This document shows, piece after piece, positions 36,200 to 44,405 of a stretch of 64,000 bases of DNA. The stretch's first letter is position 1, and each line of letters opens with the position of its first letter. The notes beneath the pieces are model-generated. The model ran no database searches. It saw nothing but the letters and a program-made list of their open reading frames with translations, and was not told where the DNA came from. This DNA is from Heliocidaris tuberculata (taxonomy: Eukaryota > Echinodermata > Echinoidea > Camarodonta > Echinometridae). The stretch covers positions 25,331,562 to 25,395,561 of the forward strand of contig CM046842.1 of the NCBI GenBank assembly GCA_025618425.1, read 5' to 3'. Position numbers and translations under genes: made by a program.

Positions 36200-39100
36200 T
36201 GTTCATGTATATTGTGTAATTCTTAGCACTCTGGATGAAAAGATAATTCAAAGACGTCACTAAAATCTCTTTGATTGTTGAAACGTCTTGATGAGACGCT
36301 TTTTCAATTATCATGGTAATAAGATTACCAGATTGGGATTACGGTTGGGGTTAGAAGCACGGCCATACCCTCTCAAACCAAGAGATAATCGATTGTATTA
36401 CCTCTCTATTTTCGGTCTGGCGTTGATCTCGTCAAACTTCATGGGGTATAGGCTACATTAACAGTGAAATTTGAATCTTTAAGATATTTACAACTCTTAC
36501 GACAGTCTGTTTGACCCTGATGGGTATCATTATATTCTGAAAATGCTGAACCCATAAGGATTCGAGAAAAAATCAGGGCCCCGTAACACAAAGGTGTGCA
36601 ATCAATCGAGAATTTGAAACCACCATTCTGATTGGAGATGTGCATGAAACAATGACGATCTTGATTGCTTGTTGCAACTGTGTGATTGACTGCAAATTTT
36701 GTGTTAGGAGGCCAAGGTCTTTCTTTTTTAGCACTCGAGTTAGTGAAACGCAAATCAAACGCAACGTAGTCCTTTGGGATATTGTGTCGCCAGCTTTAAA
36801 TTCTACTCTTTAAGTGTCTTATCCTCATGCTGATGATTAAAATAGCTCATTAACATCTTTTTTTTTCTTTGTCAAAGACATACATGTAATGTAATACTGT
36901 TTAGTGCTCTTACATGTATTTCGTATTTTCTGATATTGCATACATGTATTTTGTCATATTGTTGTACATGTATGTAATGAAATATTTTATAGGCACTTAT
37001 ACGATGTCATTATTCAATAAACCATATGCCTATGGTCTATTTCGTACTTCGTTTAGGAGTTGATGAGTCGATTTGATTACATCTGTGCCGGACATTTCGA
37101 GCCAATTCGTGTAGAGAGAATCATTCTACTCTGTGCAGCTAGGGGACAAACAGAGTAAGATTCATATTCTAATAATTATATGAAACGCACCTTCCCATGT
37201 ATACACAACTATTCGCTACCCTTCAAGCACACCACACACACACACACACACACACACACCCACACACTCACATACCGCCCACACACATACCCAAGAAACA
37301 GAAATCTAAACACGTAGTATAATCTCGTACAAGCTGCATATAGCTTTGCATCCACGAGCTATTTCCTGGAGATTTCAACATTCATGTCATCCATTCATAT
37401 CATTCATGATTGTTCGTTTTGACCGGTTTGGAGATCGCTTGGCTATTTGTACAATATTGACTAACGTTATAATCAAATATAATTTATCAGCATTCTCAAA
37501 TAAAATGCATATCAAAAGGAAATGTACATGTACGAGTTGGTGTATCTTTTGGTGTATTGTTTTATATTCTTTCTACAAATATATTTCTATACAAGCCTCC
37601 ATGGTTGATGATTTCTTTCTATCTTTAGAAAGATCTCAAAGATATTTAATACTTGTACATATAAACAGTTTTTATGTCTATGTTTGTATCCCCTTGCCTC
37701 ACTTAGGAGTCTTCTGCAGTTCGTTGCATGGCGCCAGCATACCGTTTCGCTGAAAGATGAACAGGAGAATTCTGTGATGCACCTGGTCGCGGAGGGTGGG
37801 CATTTGGACACGGCTAAAGCCATAATAAAGAAAGACGATATTGTTTTCAACGAAGGGTATGCTTGTTCCTTTCTACACGATTCTGTATCAATGTATGTTT
37901 TGGAGTTCTATGTCTCTGGCCATAAGATTTGACCTGAACAACTTTCTCATTTCTGTACTCAGATGACCAATATTATATTATTTCTGACAGTCTAAAGAGA
38001 GAGGGAGTCAGATAAAAAAATCAAAATAATTTAGCAGGAAAAATTTTATTTTTACGAGAACAGTTGGGCGTGTCTTTTTGACACAACAAATACGAACTGA
38101 CAATATCGTGAATTTCTCCTTAATGAAATCTTTGATTTTGAAGTTATTCGTACTGCATTACGAATAGAATTCTGTTTGAAGACTAATATACCCTTTTCTA
38201 GTTGTCTTCAGTACTATTAAGTTGATCACTTTCTCTTTTTGTTTCCTTGCATTTCGATATCGATAATATCATTAGCGTATATAAGGCCTTTTCCAATGGA
38301 TACAAATCGTCCTTGTTAAAGATTTTATTAATCGTTTTCCAAACAAACGCCTGGTCCGCTTTGTAATACCGCATCACTTTCCACGCACCCTTCCCTACTC
38401 TTTCCTTTTCCTTTCCTTTCATTTCATTTATTTCCAAAGTAACAGCAAATATATTTACAAAGACTTTCAGTTTACAAAAAAATCATCATGAGAATAGAAA
38501 AACCATTAAGAATTAAATCTGGCACATACATGTAAATTCGATTTCAAAACAAAATGAAATTTATGTTGTAAGTGGTAAGTAAATAAATGGTAGCTGTACT
38601 GTGGAGGAAACATTGGAAAGCAAAGCTTGTAATTCAGGTTCCCAACATGAATATCAGAGTATTATTTAATAAAACTAAGGCATAAAAGGATATAAAACGA
38701 CAGACGATACAGGACCACACAGAACGGGACAATACATCAAGACAACACAAGGACAAGGGTGGGACATCGAATAGCCATCTGCAGCTTACATACTGTAACT
38801 GTTTATTTCCTTGAACAGAAATAGCTCGGGACAAACCCCGCTTCACCTTGCCGTCAGGGAAGGCCATAAACAAATGACCAAACTGTTCTTGAGAACCGAC
38901 AAGTCGCTGGCTGGACTAGAAGATAGCAAAGGAGTGAGTGACTTTTTAATGTATATCTGAGAATAAGTTTATTCAATAGTCGCATTAGAGAATTTATATC
39001 CGGTGTCATTTTTCAATGGGTGTTGATATTACAGAGAGGTTTTTTTAAAAATACAAAATACGTCTCAAAAGGCATACATATGAATCAAATATCCATTATG

Positions 39101-42100
39101 TGGCGTAAGCAAGCTTCATTGTTTGGTTCAATAAACACAAATAGACTGAATTTTGGCTGAAAGAAATCTTACTATTATTCAGGTTGAACTTATATTGAAA
39201 ACTTGTAACGTTCGTGGTATATATAAATATATATATTTTTAAAATGTAAGCTCGAAACCTGTGTTCACATCTGTAGCTTTGTATTTCTTTAAAGTGGCTA
39301 TTCAAAGAAAATCACAAATGCGGCAAATAATGTATCACTAGAAACTGGGGAGCTTACAGATGGTAATTGTATAAGTTTTACGTCAACTGCGTATCTGATG
39401 ATTAAAAAAATAACAAAAATAAAAGCACTTCTCAGCATCTGGAATATCCGAGCGATTCGAAAGAAATATATATAGCGATGTTTTGATGACGTCACACCGG
39501 AGACCAATCCTGCCTAAGCAGACGACGTCCTATAACGAATGAATGTAATTGCAATGCAGTTATCAAATTATAAAAAATTTGGTACTCTCTAAATGTAAAA
39601 GAGTGAAAAAGCACTCAAAAAATGTTGAAATTCCACTCTCACAAGGAGTTAAATGAGGGACAACCCTTTTTCGATTGAAAAAAAATAGTGGTCACTATTT
39701 CACTCAGGAAAGAGTGAAACACAAATCCCTTAAAGAGTGAATTTTATTACTCATGTGGACAGAGTGGAGATAATTCACTCCTTTCTGAGTGAAATCATCA
39801 AACTCTGTCTCAAGAGTATTGTGACGGGCACGGTAAGCCACGCCGGCTGACATGGCTATCAGGATGCCCCCGTGCCTGGCCGAGCTCCCCGTCCGTCGGG
39901 TCAAAATGTATGACCGCTGCTAATGGCTGGAGTTACCGGCACTCGACGATCACCACCCGCCAGTTACTGCACACCACCAGGCCTACCAGCAATCACTCAT
40001 CCGCCGATGGCAATCGATCAGCATGAATAGACCATAGGTTGCAGAGTAAATGCCAGATGAAACCTCGGTGAGGCCCATCTGGTCATGATGGGGGCTGATA
40101 GAATGTGAAGGCTAACCTGAAGCACTCGATCCTATCTCTTAGGGATGTACTACACTATCTATCCATATAACAAATCATTGACGTAACAATTAGTAAACTA
40201 ACACTTTCATTAAAACAACATAAACCCTACTGAATTATCAAATGTAACCACTGATTATTGGCAAGACAACTTTATCAAGAAATAATCTATCAAAATGAGT
40301 CATTACAAAGCCCCTATACCATTTAAATATGCGAATTATGCTAATTTTCCTGCCTAAAGCCCAACCAGTACCGATACGTTGTAATCTATTTTGGTTTGCA
40401 CGTTGTAACCGATGTGCTGTCACTTATGAAATATTTAGCTCGGGTCGTTAGTATTATCCACTCTTTTTCAAGTGTGGTGCCTGTAGTTTTGTTAACAACA
40501 AAGAAATGACACTTGTCATTGTTGCCTTGCGTTACTCGTTGCTCACGAGTGGAAATACTTCAGTCTGCACACGATATTGAGCGGAACACAGGCTCGCTCT
40601 GTCAATGAGTGAGTGAAGTGATGAAGGAATATCGGCATGCTCACTCAAAAGGGAGTGCTTTACCACTCAGTTTGGAGTGAAAGTTTCTTCACTCTTAATT
40701 TCGAGTGGCAAATTCACTCCTTTACAGTTAGAGAGTATATTTAAACATGACCTTATTGCACACCATCCTAAAAGGGAAGTGAAACCGATTCTGATAACTA
40801 AAATCTTTTGATTGTAAATATACAGGATAAGGGTCAATGATCAACGAAATGAACCACACTTTCATATTGAAAAGTCCTCCGAATGATAGCATGGACGGTA
40901 TTCGTTCCCTCTTGATACGCCGAACATGCCCCGGTGCAAGCAGCTGAAAATACAATGGCGTCTTATTTTGTTTACAAGTGCCTGATTCCTTCATTTTTTT
41001 TTAACGCTGCATTGTTTATAAAAATAATACCATACACGAAGTTAAGAGTGAGGCAACAGACTTACATTAAGACTGACGCTAGTGAAGTAAGAGATATAAA
41101 TGAAGAGGAGATGACGAAACAGGCACTGAAAAATGTGTAAGATGTTATGGGACATCGTCTGCTTAGACAGGATTGGTCTCCGGTGTGACGTCACACATCT
41201 CCGCAGCCTTCGAAGAGCTCTTCAGGTGCTATATCGGGGCTGTATTTTACCGTTTTATAATTGATAATAATAATCATTACTTCAAATGTTTCCCAGCGTT
41301 GAATTTGGATAACCTTGTTTGATTTAAGCTTGACCCTATGCATTAAAATTATGTTTTTGATCTCTATTGATTTAGATGACCCCACTTATGTACGCCTGTC
41401 TAAAAGGAGATCCTTTCATTGTCGAGCTCCTTCTAGAACAGAATGAAGCTGAGATCAAGTTCTTTGAGTGCGACCACAATGGTCTGAATTGCCTGGATCA
41501 TGCCATCAATAATAACCATGAGTAGGTATTCATCCCGGTGGGGGGGGGGGGGGGCGCTCTCGACCCCAAAAGTGGTGGGTATGCGCCGCCGGCAAGACAA
41601 AAAAAGGGGGCTTCGGAACGAGCGTATCGTGAAAAGGACGGTCTTCGGAACTACTTACATTTTTGAAAACGGGACTCTTTGGAACTGGATTACAATATAA
41701 ATATGATGCTACGGAACTGGGCATCGTTTCACCAAACCGTCATAAGTACAAGTTCGCCCACATTCCATTGAAACGCATGTTAATTTTGATACACGCGCTT
41801 CAATGGGATGACGGCGAACTTATAACCGTTTATACTTATGACCGTTTTAATGAAACGCTACCCTGGTTCCCACACACACGCTCCCATTCGCTAAATACGC
41901 TCTGTGTCATGGTAAGTCTTTGGTGTCTTCGAAACGGGCCGGGGCGCGGCGAAGTGGGCCAGAATGGCCGGAACGACGGAATGAAAAAAAAGAAAAAAGC
42001 GGTGCTTTGGAAGGTTTTCTCTCTTCTTTTTCTCAACAAGAAAAAAATGGTATGCTTTGGAGTGGAAATTTGAGTGTAAAAATGGGAGTATTCTGGGCGG

Positions 42101-43969
42101 CACATACCCACCGCACTCTATACACTGAGTGCCCCCCCCCCCGGGGGGGGGGGGGGTATTCATCTGGTAAATACTTGACCCCACACTAAGGATACTGTGA
42201 AACCAGAAAAATTTCCGTCATGAAATTTTCGGAAATCATTAGTGACGGCCATTTTCGCAGCAATTAACTCTATTGAATTGAAAATACTTAATGTTTTTGT
42301 TTTATTCCAAGCGATTCAATTCTATTCTAAGTATTTGTGACATGTCACTTTTGTTATTTTCGACCATTCGCGACATTCGTGAACGTTTCTGGTTCTACCG
42401 TTATAGAGGTCGCAACGAAACATGAAAATATTTAATACAACCTGAAGTCGAAGTGAGCTCTCTCTAATTTTTCATAAGATTTTTATAGAATATCAAATGC
42501 CCAACCAAAATTAAATCTGCTCACAGCCAATCAGATCCAATTATTTTAATAGCCTCACTGAGCTGCGAATGCTTACGAACGTTGCGAATTTTGGATTCGC
42601 CAACTTTTCTGACGAATGTTGGCGAAAATCAGGGTTCGCCTCTGTCATTAGCGACATTTAGCGACTTTTAGCAATGTTTAACGACAATTAGCAACATTTG
42701 AGCGAATGTTGCCGAAAGTGTTTGCGAAAGGCAATTGGCGACTATTAGCGACTGTGTTAAAGCAAATTGTTAGCGACAGTTTTTGCGAAGATTAGCAACT
42801 ATTTGCCAATCCTTTGCCACTATTTGTGAATGTTTGCGACCTTTTGCTAACTCCTGGTAAAGTACTAGGCGAATCTATGGACCCAACCCTACAAAAAGGG
42901 TGAGCAACCTTCCCCAGCATTCAGATTTCTTCTGACCGCAGTCGAAGAATTTTTTCAAGATGGATTTCCAGAATATGGAAATGAATTTCTGCCAGGAGGA
43001 GGCCCAACGCGCTGCTGTCCTTGAAGGACTGCTTTGCCTGGCTGCTGCTACAGCTATCGTGCAACTTAAGAGAAAGAAAGAAGATGAAGAAAAAAGAAAA
43101 AAAAGAAAGGAAGAAGAAAAGAAAAACTGGAGGGAGCTCTTCCTCGGCCGGGGCCTTGGCATGGATCTCCCCCGTCTCCCAAGGGGTCGTCGCTCTCCTT
43201 TTATTACCTTGTTTCCTCGGCATGATGGGTCGATTTTATATAGGAACCATATGGTCACGTGGTTGCTAGCATTGGCGAATCAAAAAGAACTTCAGAGACA
43301 ACGTCTTACAACCGTGTGCAAAGGTTTACGACTGTTTTGCAAACGCTTTCAACTGTTTGCGAAAAAATAAATTCGCAAAGAAATTTTGAACATGTTCAAA
43401 ATTTCTTTGCGGCAAGAAAAACTGTGACAATGAAAACTGTTTGCAAACTTTCTAGCAACCTTTTACGAACCTTTTTCAACCTTTTACGAACCTTGGCGAA
43501 ATCCCAAATTCGCTACGTTCGCAAGCATTCGCCGCTCAGTGAGATACCCCCTTTAGAAACATTGATACACAATAGATACGTTTAAGTCTGCCCTTAAAAG
43601 TTCACTTACTCCAAATGTTAAACAGATAATAGGAACTCAGTAACCTAATTTCTCTGTGTTTTTCTTTTCTTTTTCTTCCCAAGCGCATAGAGACATACTT
43701 ATGTATTGTGATAAGCGCTATACAAGAATGGTTTAAAATTATTATTATCATTAGCTTAACTTGTTACGATTACTGTCTTTCTTTATAACGAGTTTTATAG
43801 AAACATGGCATTGAATGGATGTACGTTAAAAAGAAGACTGCTTATTTTCACAGGATGGTAGCTGTGCAGTTGCTGTCCCAAGCAAACTGGCGCACCCTCA
43901 TGACCCACTCAACCAATGAGGGACACACGAAGACCACGCCCATGAGGAAACTGATCAAGTGCATGCCAG
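25792..43969 (+). CDS. TRPA-type ankyrin-repeat cation channel, N-terminal 685 residues in 13 exons; channel half not seen
   Basis: Exons: 25792-26049, 27744-27921, 28345-28421, 29559-29720, 30662-30883, 33753-33846, 34433-34679, 35659-35851, 37057-37154, 37707-37856, 38819-38933, 41376-41521, 43854-43969. All have GT-AG borders and all phases join, giving 2056 nt with no stop. Residues 1-86 are acidic and Ser-rich; about 87-665 are ankyrin repeats (for example GQTPLHLAVREGH, GWTPLHYACRGN, GMTPLMYACLKG); 666-685 hold NWRTLM...TPMRKLIKCMP, the segment that leads into the first membrane helix in TRPA channels. In that family the ankyrin part is cytoplasmic and senses or couples to gating. The start is the first ATG after in-frame sequence and has AAAAATGG context. 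The last exon ends in phase 1, so more exons must follow. Alternative: another ankyrin protein; the TPMRKLI..MP ending argues for TRPA. Confidence 0.75.
26275..26326. repeat. (TA)n microsatellite in intron 1
   Basis: Nearly pure TA run following TGTGTGTATG. Confidence 0.9.
26400..26580 (+). mobile_element. possible LINE/SINE 3' tail in intron 1
   Basis: GGGCCTCATGGAAAACCACC...GCTACCCTGTATAAATA followed by AATAAATAAATAAA has the look of a truncated retroelement end with a short tandem tail. The parent element was not identified. Confidence 0.4.
26765..27089. mobile_element. ~325-bp foldback MITE, GTTTCATAAAGCTGTTCG ends, intron 1
   Basis: Left end GGGGTGTTTCATAAAGCTG with TTCGTAAAGTTGCGCATGAC; right end TAACTTTACGAACAGC and TTTATGAAACAGCCCC, its inverted counterpart. 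The terminal sequence type is shared in style with 34184-34332. Target duplication was not resolved. Confidence 0.8.
27198..27405. repeat. (ATT)n microsatellite in intron 1
   Basis: About 200 bp of ATT repeats with ATC/ACT/GTT variants. The minus-strand poly-Asn reading frame is an artefact of this repeat. Confidence 0.95.
27744..27921 (+). CDS. TRPA-like exon 2
   Basis: Acceptor TTTCTTTAATTTTAG, donor GTAAGC after GAATGGGGGTG. Codes about residues 87-145, including DGRGNSVVHYACIKTL, the start of an ankyrin unit that is completed in exon 3. Out-phase 1. Confidence 0.75.
28345..28421 (+). CDS. TRPA-like exon 3
   Basis: Acceptor ATCTACCCGTAG, donor GTTAGT. Codes about residues 146-171 (DLDVKGAGGKRPIHLVLRD), a single ankyrin hairpin. 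At 77 nt it is the smallest exon; phase 1 in, 0 out. Confidence 0.75.
28870..29540. mobile_element. TTTAAACC-rich foldback element hosting a TTAA MITE, intron 3
   Basis: Repeated AAACC / GGTTTAA blocks (GTGGTTTAAACCC, CCTTTAAACCGG, GCGGTTTAAG, TCTGGTTTAAC) in both orientations flank the MITE at 29085-29493, which interrupts it at a TTAA. Outer ends are approximate. It stops just before exon 4. Confidence 0.5.
29085..29493 (+). mobile_element. 409-bp TTAA-type MITE, copy 2, in intron 3
   Basis: Same ends as copy 1 (CCCTTTCAAGACA / TGTCCTGAAAGGG), TTAA at 29081-29084 and 29494-29497. Only 65 bp separate its right end from exon 4. Confidence 0.9.
29559..29720 (+). CDS. TRPA-like exon 4
   Basis: Codes about residues 172-225: KAQLIELLASKRVYVNIKD then GEIPLQRACKFGGQKVV, an ankyrin repeat. 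Donor GTAAGT. The acceptor is ambiguous between AG at 29557-29558 and AG at 29563-29564; both keep the frame, so a two-residue (Ala-Gln) variant is possible. Confidence 0.75.
29800..30655. other. intron 4; no gene
   Basis: AT-rich; ATAATGATAATAA microsatellite (29825-29870), a possible retroelement 3' tail near 30080-30270 ending in (GAAA)n repeats. Nothing else is recognised. Confidence 0.5.
30662..30883 (+). CDS. TRPA-like exon 5
   Basis: Acceptor CAATTTCACAG, donor GTAAGT. Codes about residues 226-299, two ankyrin units: ESTILNISCHNDQFENALLL and KDTPLYIILRKGNVKYALRF. Phase 0 to 0, 74 codons. The same frame stays open through the donor to 31111 because a duplicated piece of this exon follows. 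Confidence 0.8.
30943..31091 (+). pseudogene. duplicated fragment of exon 5 inside intron 5
   Basis: Aligns to the second half of exon 5: VIPLAEGGAKDIPVYSILRK and KYVLRFLTMCQKKRYDFRN against ...DANPLAEDGAKDTPLYIILRK... and KYALRFLTTCQKKGYDMRK. It lies in the same frame and is open, but the copy ends CGCAATGAAGG where exon 5 has CGCAAGGTAAG, so its donor is lost, and no acceptor precedes it. Probably a dead tandem exon duplication, or coding only if intron 5 is retained. Confidence 0.8.
31400..32020. other. intron 5 interior; no gene
   Basis: AT-rich with TA runs and a C run at 31802-31815. The 31420-32020 stretch contains TATTGCCC / GGGCAA motifs that lead into the foldback elements annotated next. 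Confidence 0.5.
32025..32190. mobile_element. foldback element, GGACTGG...CCAGTCC ends, copy 1 (intron 5)
   Basis: AATATGGACTGGC and GCCCAGTCCATAACATATTA pair, with GCATACAACATTAATTGCC against ATAAATGTTGTATCC and CGTATTGCCC against GGGCAATACG inside. Very stable stem; family shared with 33238-33395. Confidence 0.8.
33238..33395. mobile_element. foldback element, GACTGG...CCAGTC ends, copy 2 (intron 5)
   Basis: AATATTGACTGGC pairs with GCCAGTCAATATT; internal ATATTGCCCTCGTC and GACTCGGGGCAATAT form the inner stem. Same order of blocks as 32025-32190 with sequence drift. Confidence 0.8.
33753..33846 (+). CDS. TRPA-like exon 6
   Basis: Acceptor TTTATCAATGCAG, donor GTAAGT. Codes about residues 300-331 with HKSVLHEAIKTGQEMLVKY, one ankyrin helix pair. 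Phase 0 in, 1 out. Confidence 0.75.
34184..34332. mobile_element. ~150-bp foldback MITE, GGGCCC...GTTTCATA ends (intron 6)
   Basis: Left CAGGGCCCCGTTTCATAAAA plus CTTGTTATCAGTAAC; right GTTATTGATAACAAG plus TTGTATGAAACAGGGCCCAG. Terminal inverted repeats of about 35 bp with few mismatches. Confidence 0.85.
34433..34679 (+). CDS. TRPA-like exon 7
   Basis: Acceptor CATAATCTCCAG, donor GTAAGT. Codes about residues 331-413 with two canonical ankyrin repeats: NVMHSACTKGHLDVALLLY and GWTPLHYACRGNYAELAEEL. Phase 1 in, 2 out. This is the most ankyrin-like exon of the gene. Confidence 0.85.
34890..34960 (+). pseudogene. decayed duplicate of the exon 8 acceptor region (intron 7)
   Basis: ATGCATATTCTGTGTTTAAT CATGAAAGAGACCAGCAGTTGAC resembles the real border CATACATATTTTGTGTTTAG TCATGAAAGGGACGTACAGC at 35642. 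The acceptor AG has become AA and the frame is lost after a few codons, so it cannot splice there. Confidence 0.65.
34971..35245. mobile_element. 275-bp hAT-type MITE with 8-bp target duplication (intron 7)
   Basis: Ends CAGGGGCGGCGCC and GGCGCCGCCCCTG-type (AGCGCCGCCCCTG); flanking duplication CCCATTCA at 34963-34970 and 35246-35253. Interior is a long pyrimidine-rich tract (TTCTTCCCTTTTC units) and a short G run. An 8-bp duplication and CAGGGGCGG termini fit hAT-type elements. Confidence 0.9.
35329..35436. mobile_element. 108-bp foldback element (intron 7)
   Basis: CCAGGACCGACGTTTACATA and TATCTAAACGTCGGTCCTGG are inverted, with A run against T run inside. Target duplication is not clear. 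Confidence 0.85.
35659..35851 (+). CDS. TRPA-like exon 8
   Basis: Acceptor ATTTTGTGTTTAG, donor GTTTGT. Codes about residues 413-477 with SPSLLKFTALKGSCDCLIVL, an ankyrin repeat, and a longer helix-rich linker (VVELIKWISAEKNLFKVLE). Phase 2 in, 0 out. Confidence 0.75.
35880..36100 (+). repeat. intron 8 segment resembling the window's right edge (63770-64000)
   Basis: Shared landmarks: CTCATATTGGCACTAATTAT, TTACATAGTTAAAAAG, GTGTACACGAAAACGGTGAT, TTTACACTGCGTTGTCAAT. Could be an element end or part of a duplicated gene block. Confidence 0.6.
36151..36196. repeat. (CT)n microsatellite
   Basis: CT run with a few CTTT interruptions in intron 8. Confidence 0.95.
36574..36715. mobile_element. ~140-bp foldback MITE, GGGCCCCGTAACACAAA ends (intron 8)
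   Basis: Left GGGCCCCGTAACACAAAGG with GTGTGCAATCAATC; right GTGTGATTGACTGCAAAT with TTTGTGTTAGGAGGCC. Imperfect ~30-bp inverted ends; related in style to 34184-34332. Confidence 0.7.
37057..37154 (+). CDS. TRPA-like exon 9
   Basis: Acceptor CGTACTTCGTTTAG, donor GTAAGA. Codes about residues 478-510; ERIILLCAARGQTE begins an ankyrin unit completed in exon 10. Phase 0 in, 2 out. Confidence 0.75.
37230..37262. repeat. (CA)n microsatellite in intron 9
   Basis: CA run followed by imperfect CACACT units to about 37290. Confidence 0.9.
37707..37856 (+). CDS. TRPA-like exon 10
   Basis: Acceptor CTTGCCTCACTTAG, donor GTATGC. Codes about residues 510-560: SLLQFVAWRQHTVSLKD then ENSVMHLVAEGGHLDTAKA, a clear ankyrin repeat. 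Phase 2 in, 2 out. Confidence 0.8.
37930..38810. other. intron 10; no gene or bounded element recognised
   Basis: AT-rich, with TTTCC-rich low complexity (38385-38420). A retroelement tail is possible at 38390-38640 (AAATAAATGG) but is not firm. Confidence 0.4.
38819..38933 (+). CDS. TRPA-like exon 11
   Basis: Acceptor TTATTTCCTTGAACAG, donor GTGAGT. Codes about residues 560-598 with SGQTPLHLAVREGHKQMTKL, the canonical ankyrin TPLHLA motif. Phase 2 in, 0 out. Confidence 0.85.
39476..41205. mobile_element. inverted-repeat element in intron 11, hosting a second element
   Basis: GACGTCACACCGGAGACCAA plus TCCTGCCTAAGCAGACGACG near 39487-39528 is repeated inverted near 41150-41195 with two or three mismatches. 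Similarity continues weakly outward. It probably represents the two ends of an older element into which 39585-40735 was inserted. Confidence 0.6.
39585..40735. mobile_element. 1.15-kb element with AGAGTGAA-rich inverted ends, TA target site
   Basis: Ends CTCTCTAAATGTAAAAGAGT and, inverted, CTCTCTAACTGTAAAGGAGT; inside, GAGTG / CACTC units recur in both arms. TA at 39583-39584 and 40736-40737. The core (39820-40440) has GC-richer unique sequence (GGCACGGTAAGCCACGCCGG) without a coding frame. Confidence 0.75.
41376..41521 (+). CDS. TRPA-like exon 12
   Basis: Acceptor CTCTATTGATTTAG, donor GTAGGT. Codes about residues 599-647: MTPLMYACLKGDPFIVELLL and DHNGLNCLDHAINNNHE, the last full ankyrin repeats before the pre-membrane segment. 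Phase 0 in, 2 out. A transposon target site starts at the sixth base of the following intron. Confidence 0.85.
41535..42156 (+). mobile_element. 622-bp hAT-like MITE with G-tract ends, 8-bp target duplication, directly after the exon 12 donor
   Basis: Target duplication TATTCATC at 41527-41534 and 42157-42164. Left end CCGG(T)G run then CGCTC; right end GAGTGCCCCC then CCGGG, inverted. Family blocks (GCCGCCGGCAAGAC, GGAACTACT, GGAACTGG, GGCGGCACATACC) are shared with 13009-13330 and 19905-20735. A smaller foldback sits inside at about 41725-41862. Confidence 0.85.
41725..41862. mobile_element. nested foldback element inside the hAT-like MITE
   Basis: CATCGTTTCACCAAACCGTC with ATAAG..AAGTTCGCC on the left, GGCGAACTTATAAC...CTTATGACCGTTTTAATGAAACG on the right, inverted. 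It is absent from the related copies at 13218 and so is a later insertion. Border possibly TGG on both sides. Confidence 0.7.
42480..43560. mobile_element. ~1-kb foldback element made of TTAGCGAC / TTTGCGAA units around a unique core
   Basis: Left arm 42540-42880 has many GCGAATGTT, TTAGCGACA, TTTGCGA units; right arm 43255-43545 has the inverted style (TTCGCAAA, GTTTGCAAAC, CCTTTTACGAACC, CATTCGCCGCTCAGTGAG against CTCACTGAGCTGCGAATG). The core 42900-43255 is GC-richer and carries an open frame annotated below. Confidence 0.7.
42960..43370 (+). CDS. open frame in the core of the foldback element, function unknown
   Basis: 136 codons from MDFQNMEMNFCQEEAQRAA, a hydrophobic stretch (about 22-36), then a strongly charged Lys/Glu coil (KRKKEDEEKRKKRKEEEKK), then WRELFLGRGLGMDLPRLPRG. 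The last ~35 codons run into the right repeat arm. It could be a remnant of a transposase-encoding exon or a chance open frame. TTTATATAGG at 43236-43245 is TATA-like. Confidence 0.25.
   Translation: MDFQNMEMNFCQEEAQRAAVLEGLLCLAAATAIVQLKRKKEDEEKRKKRKEEEKKNWRELFLGRGLGMDLPRLPRGRRSPFITLFPRHDGSILYRNHMVTWLLALANQKELQRQRLTTVCKGLRLFCKRFQLFAKK
43585..43752 (+). mobile_element. possible retroelement 3' end (intron 12)
   Basis: GCGCATAGAGACATACTTAT, TGTGATAAGCGCTATACAAG and a TTATTATTAT tail. The AAGCGCTATA-type sequence plus trinucleotide tail is typical of short truncated retroelement ends. Confidence 0.5.
43854..43969 (+). CDS. TRPA-like exon 13 (pre-membrane segment)
   Basis: Acceptor CTTATTTTCACAG, donor GTACAC. 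Codes about residues 647-685: MVAVQLLSQANWRTLM, a polar linker, TTPMRKLIKCMP. In TRPA channels a Trp-containing helix and T-P-x-x-x-L-I-x-x-M-P lie between the last ankyrin repeat and the first transmembrane helix. Phase 2 in, 1 out, so translation must continue in another exon. Confidence 0.8.
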
Positions 43970-43994
43970 GTACACACCTTGAAAATTCAAACGG

Positions 43995-44405
43995 GGAGGT
44001 ACTCGTTTTTCCGAAGGTTCGTAATTCCGAACCACTACTTCCCATACTAGTACCAGGCGGTTCATAATTCTCAGTACTTGTTGCGTTACTCCGAAGGTTT
44101 ATAACTCCGAAAGTTCGTTTATCCGAAGGTTCACAATTCCGAAAATGAAAACGGGTATATAATTCCGAAAATGAAATAGGGTTCATTATTCTGAAGATTC
44201 GTAATTCAAAAAAATGATGTATTAGTTTTTATTACATTTTCGAAATTATGAGCCCTATTTCACCTTCGGAATTATGAACCCTATATCATTTTCGGAATTA
44301 ACGAGCCTTCGGAATTATGATCCTTTGGAGTAATGTATCTTCGGAAATATTAGCCTTCGGAGTAACGAAACTTAGGAATTATGAACCTTCGGAAAATGAC
44401 ATGAA
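43995..44405. repeat. palindromic array of ~18-bp TTCGGAATTATGAACC units
   Basis: Left half has CCGAAGGTTCATAATT-type units, right half the reverse complement; the switch is near 44205. About ten degenerate units per arm. The structure is a long imperfect hairpin. Confidence 0.8.

Noticed and set aside
39704..39904. Minus-strand frame in the core of the intron 11 element
   Set aside because: No transposase motif; the frame runs into the AGAGTGAA repeats of the element arm.
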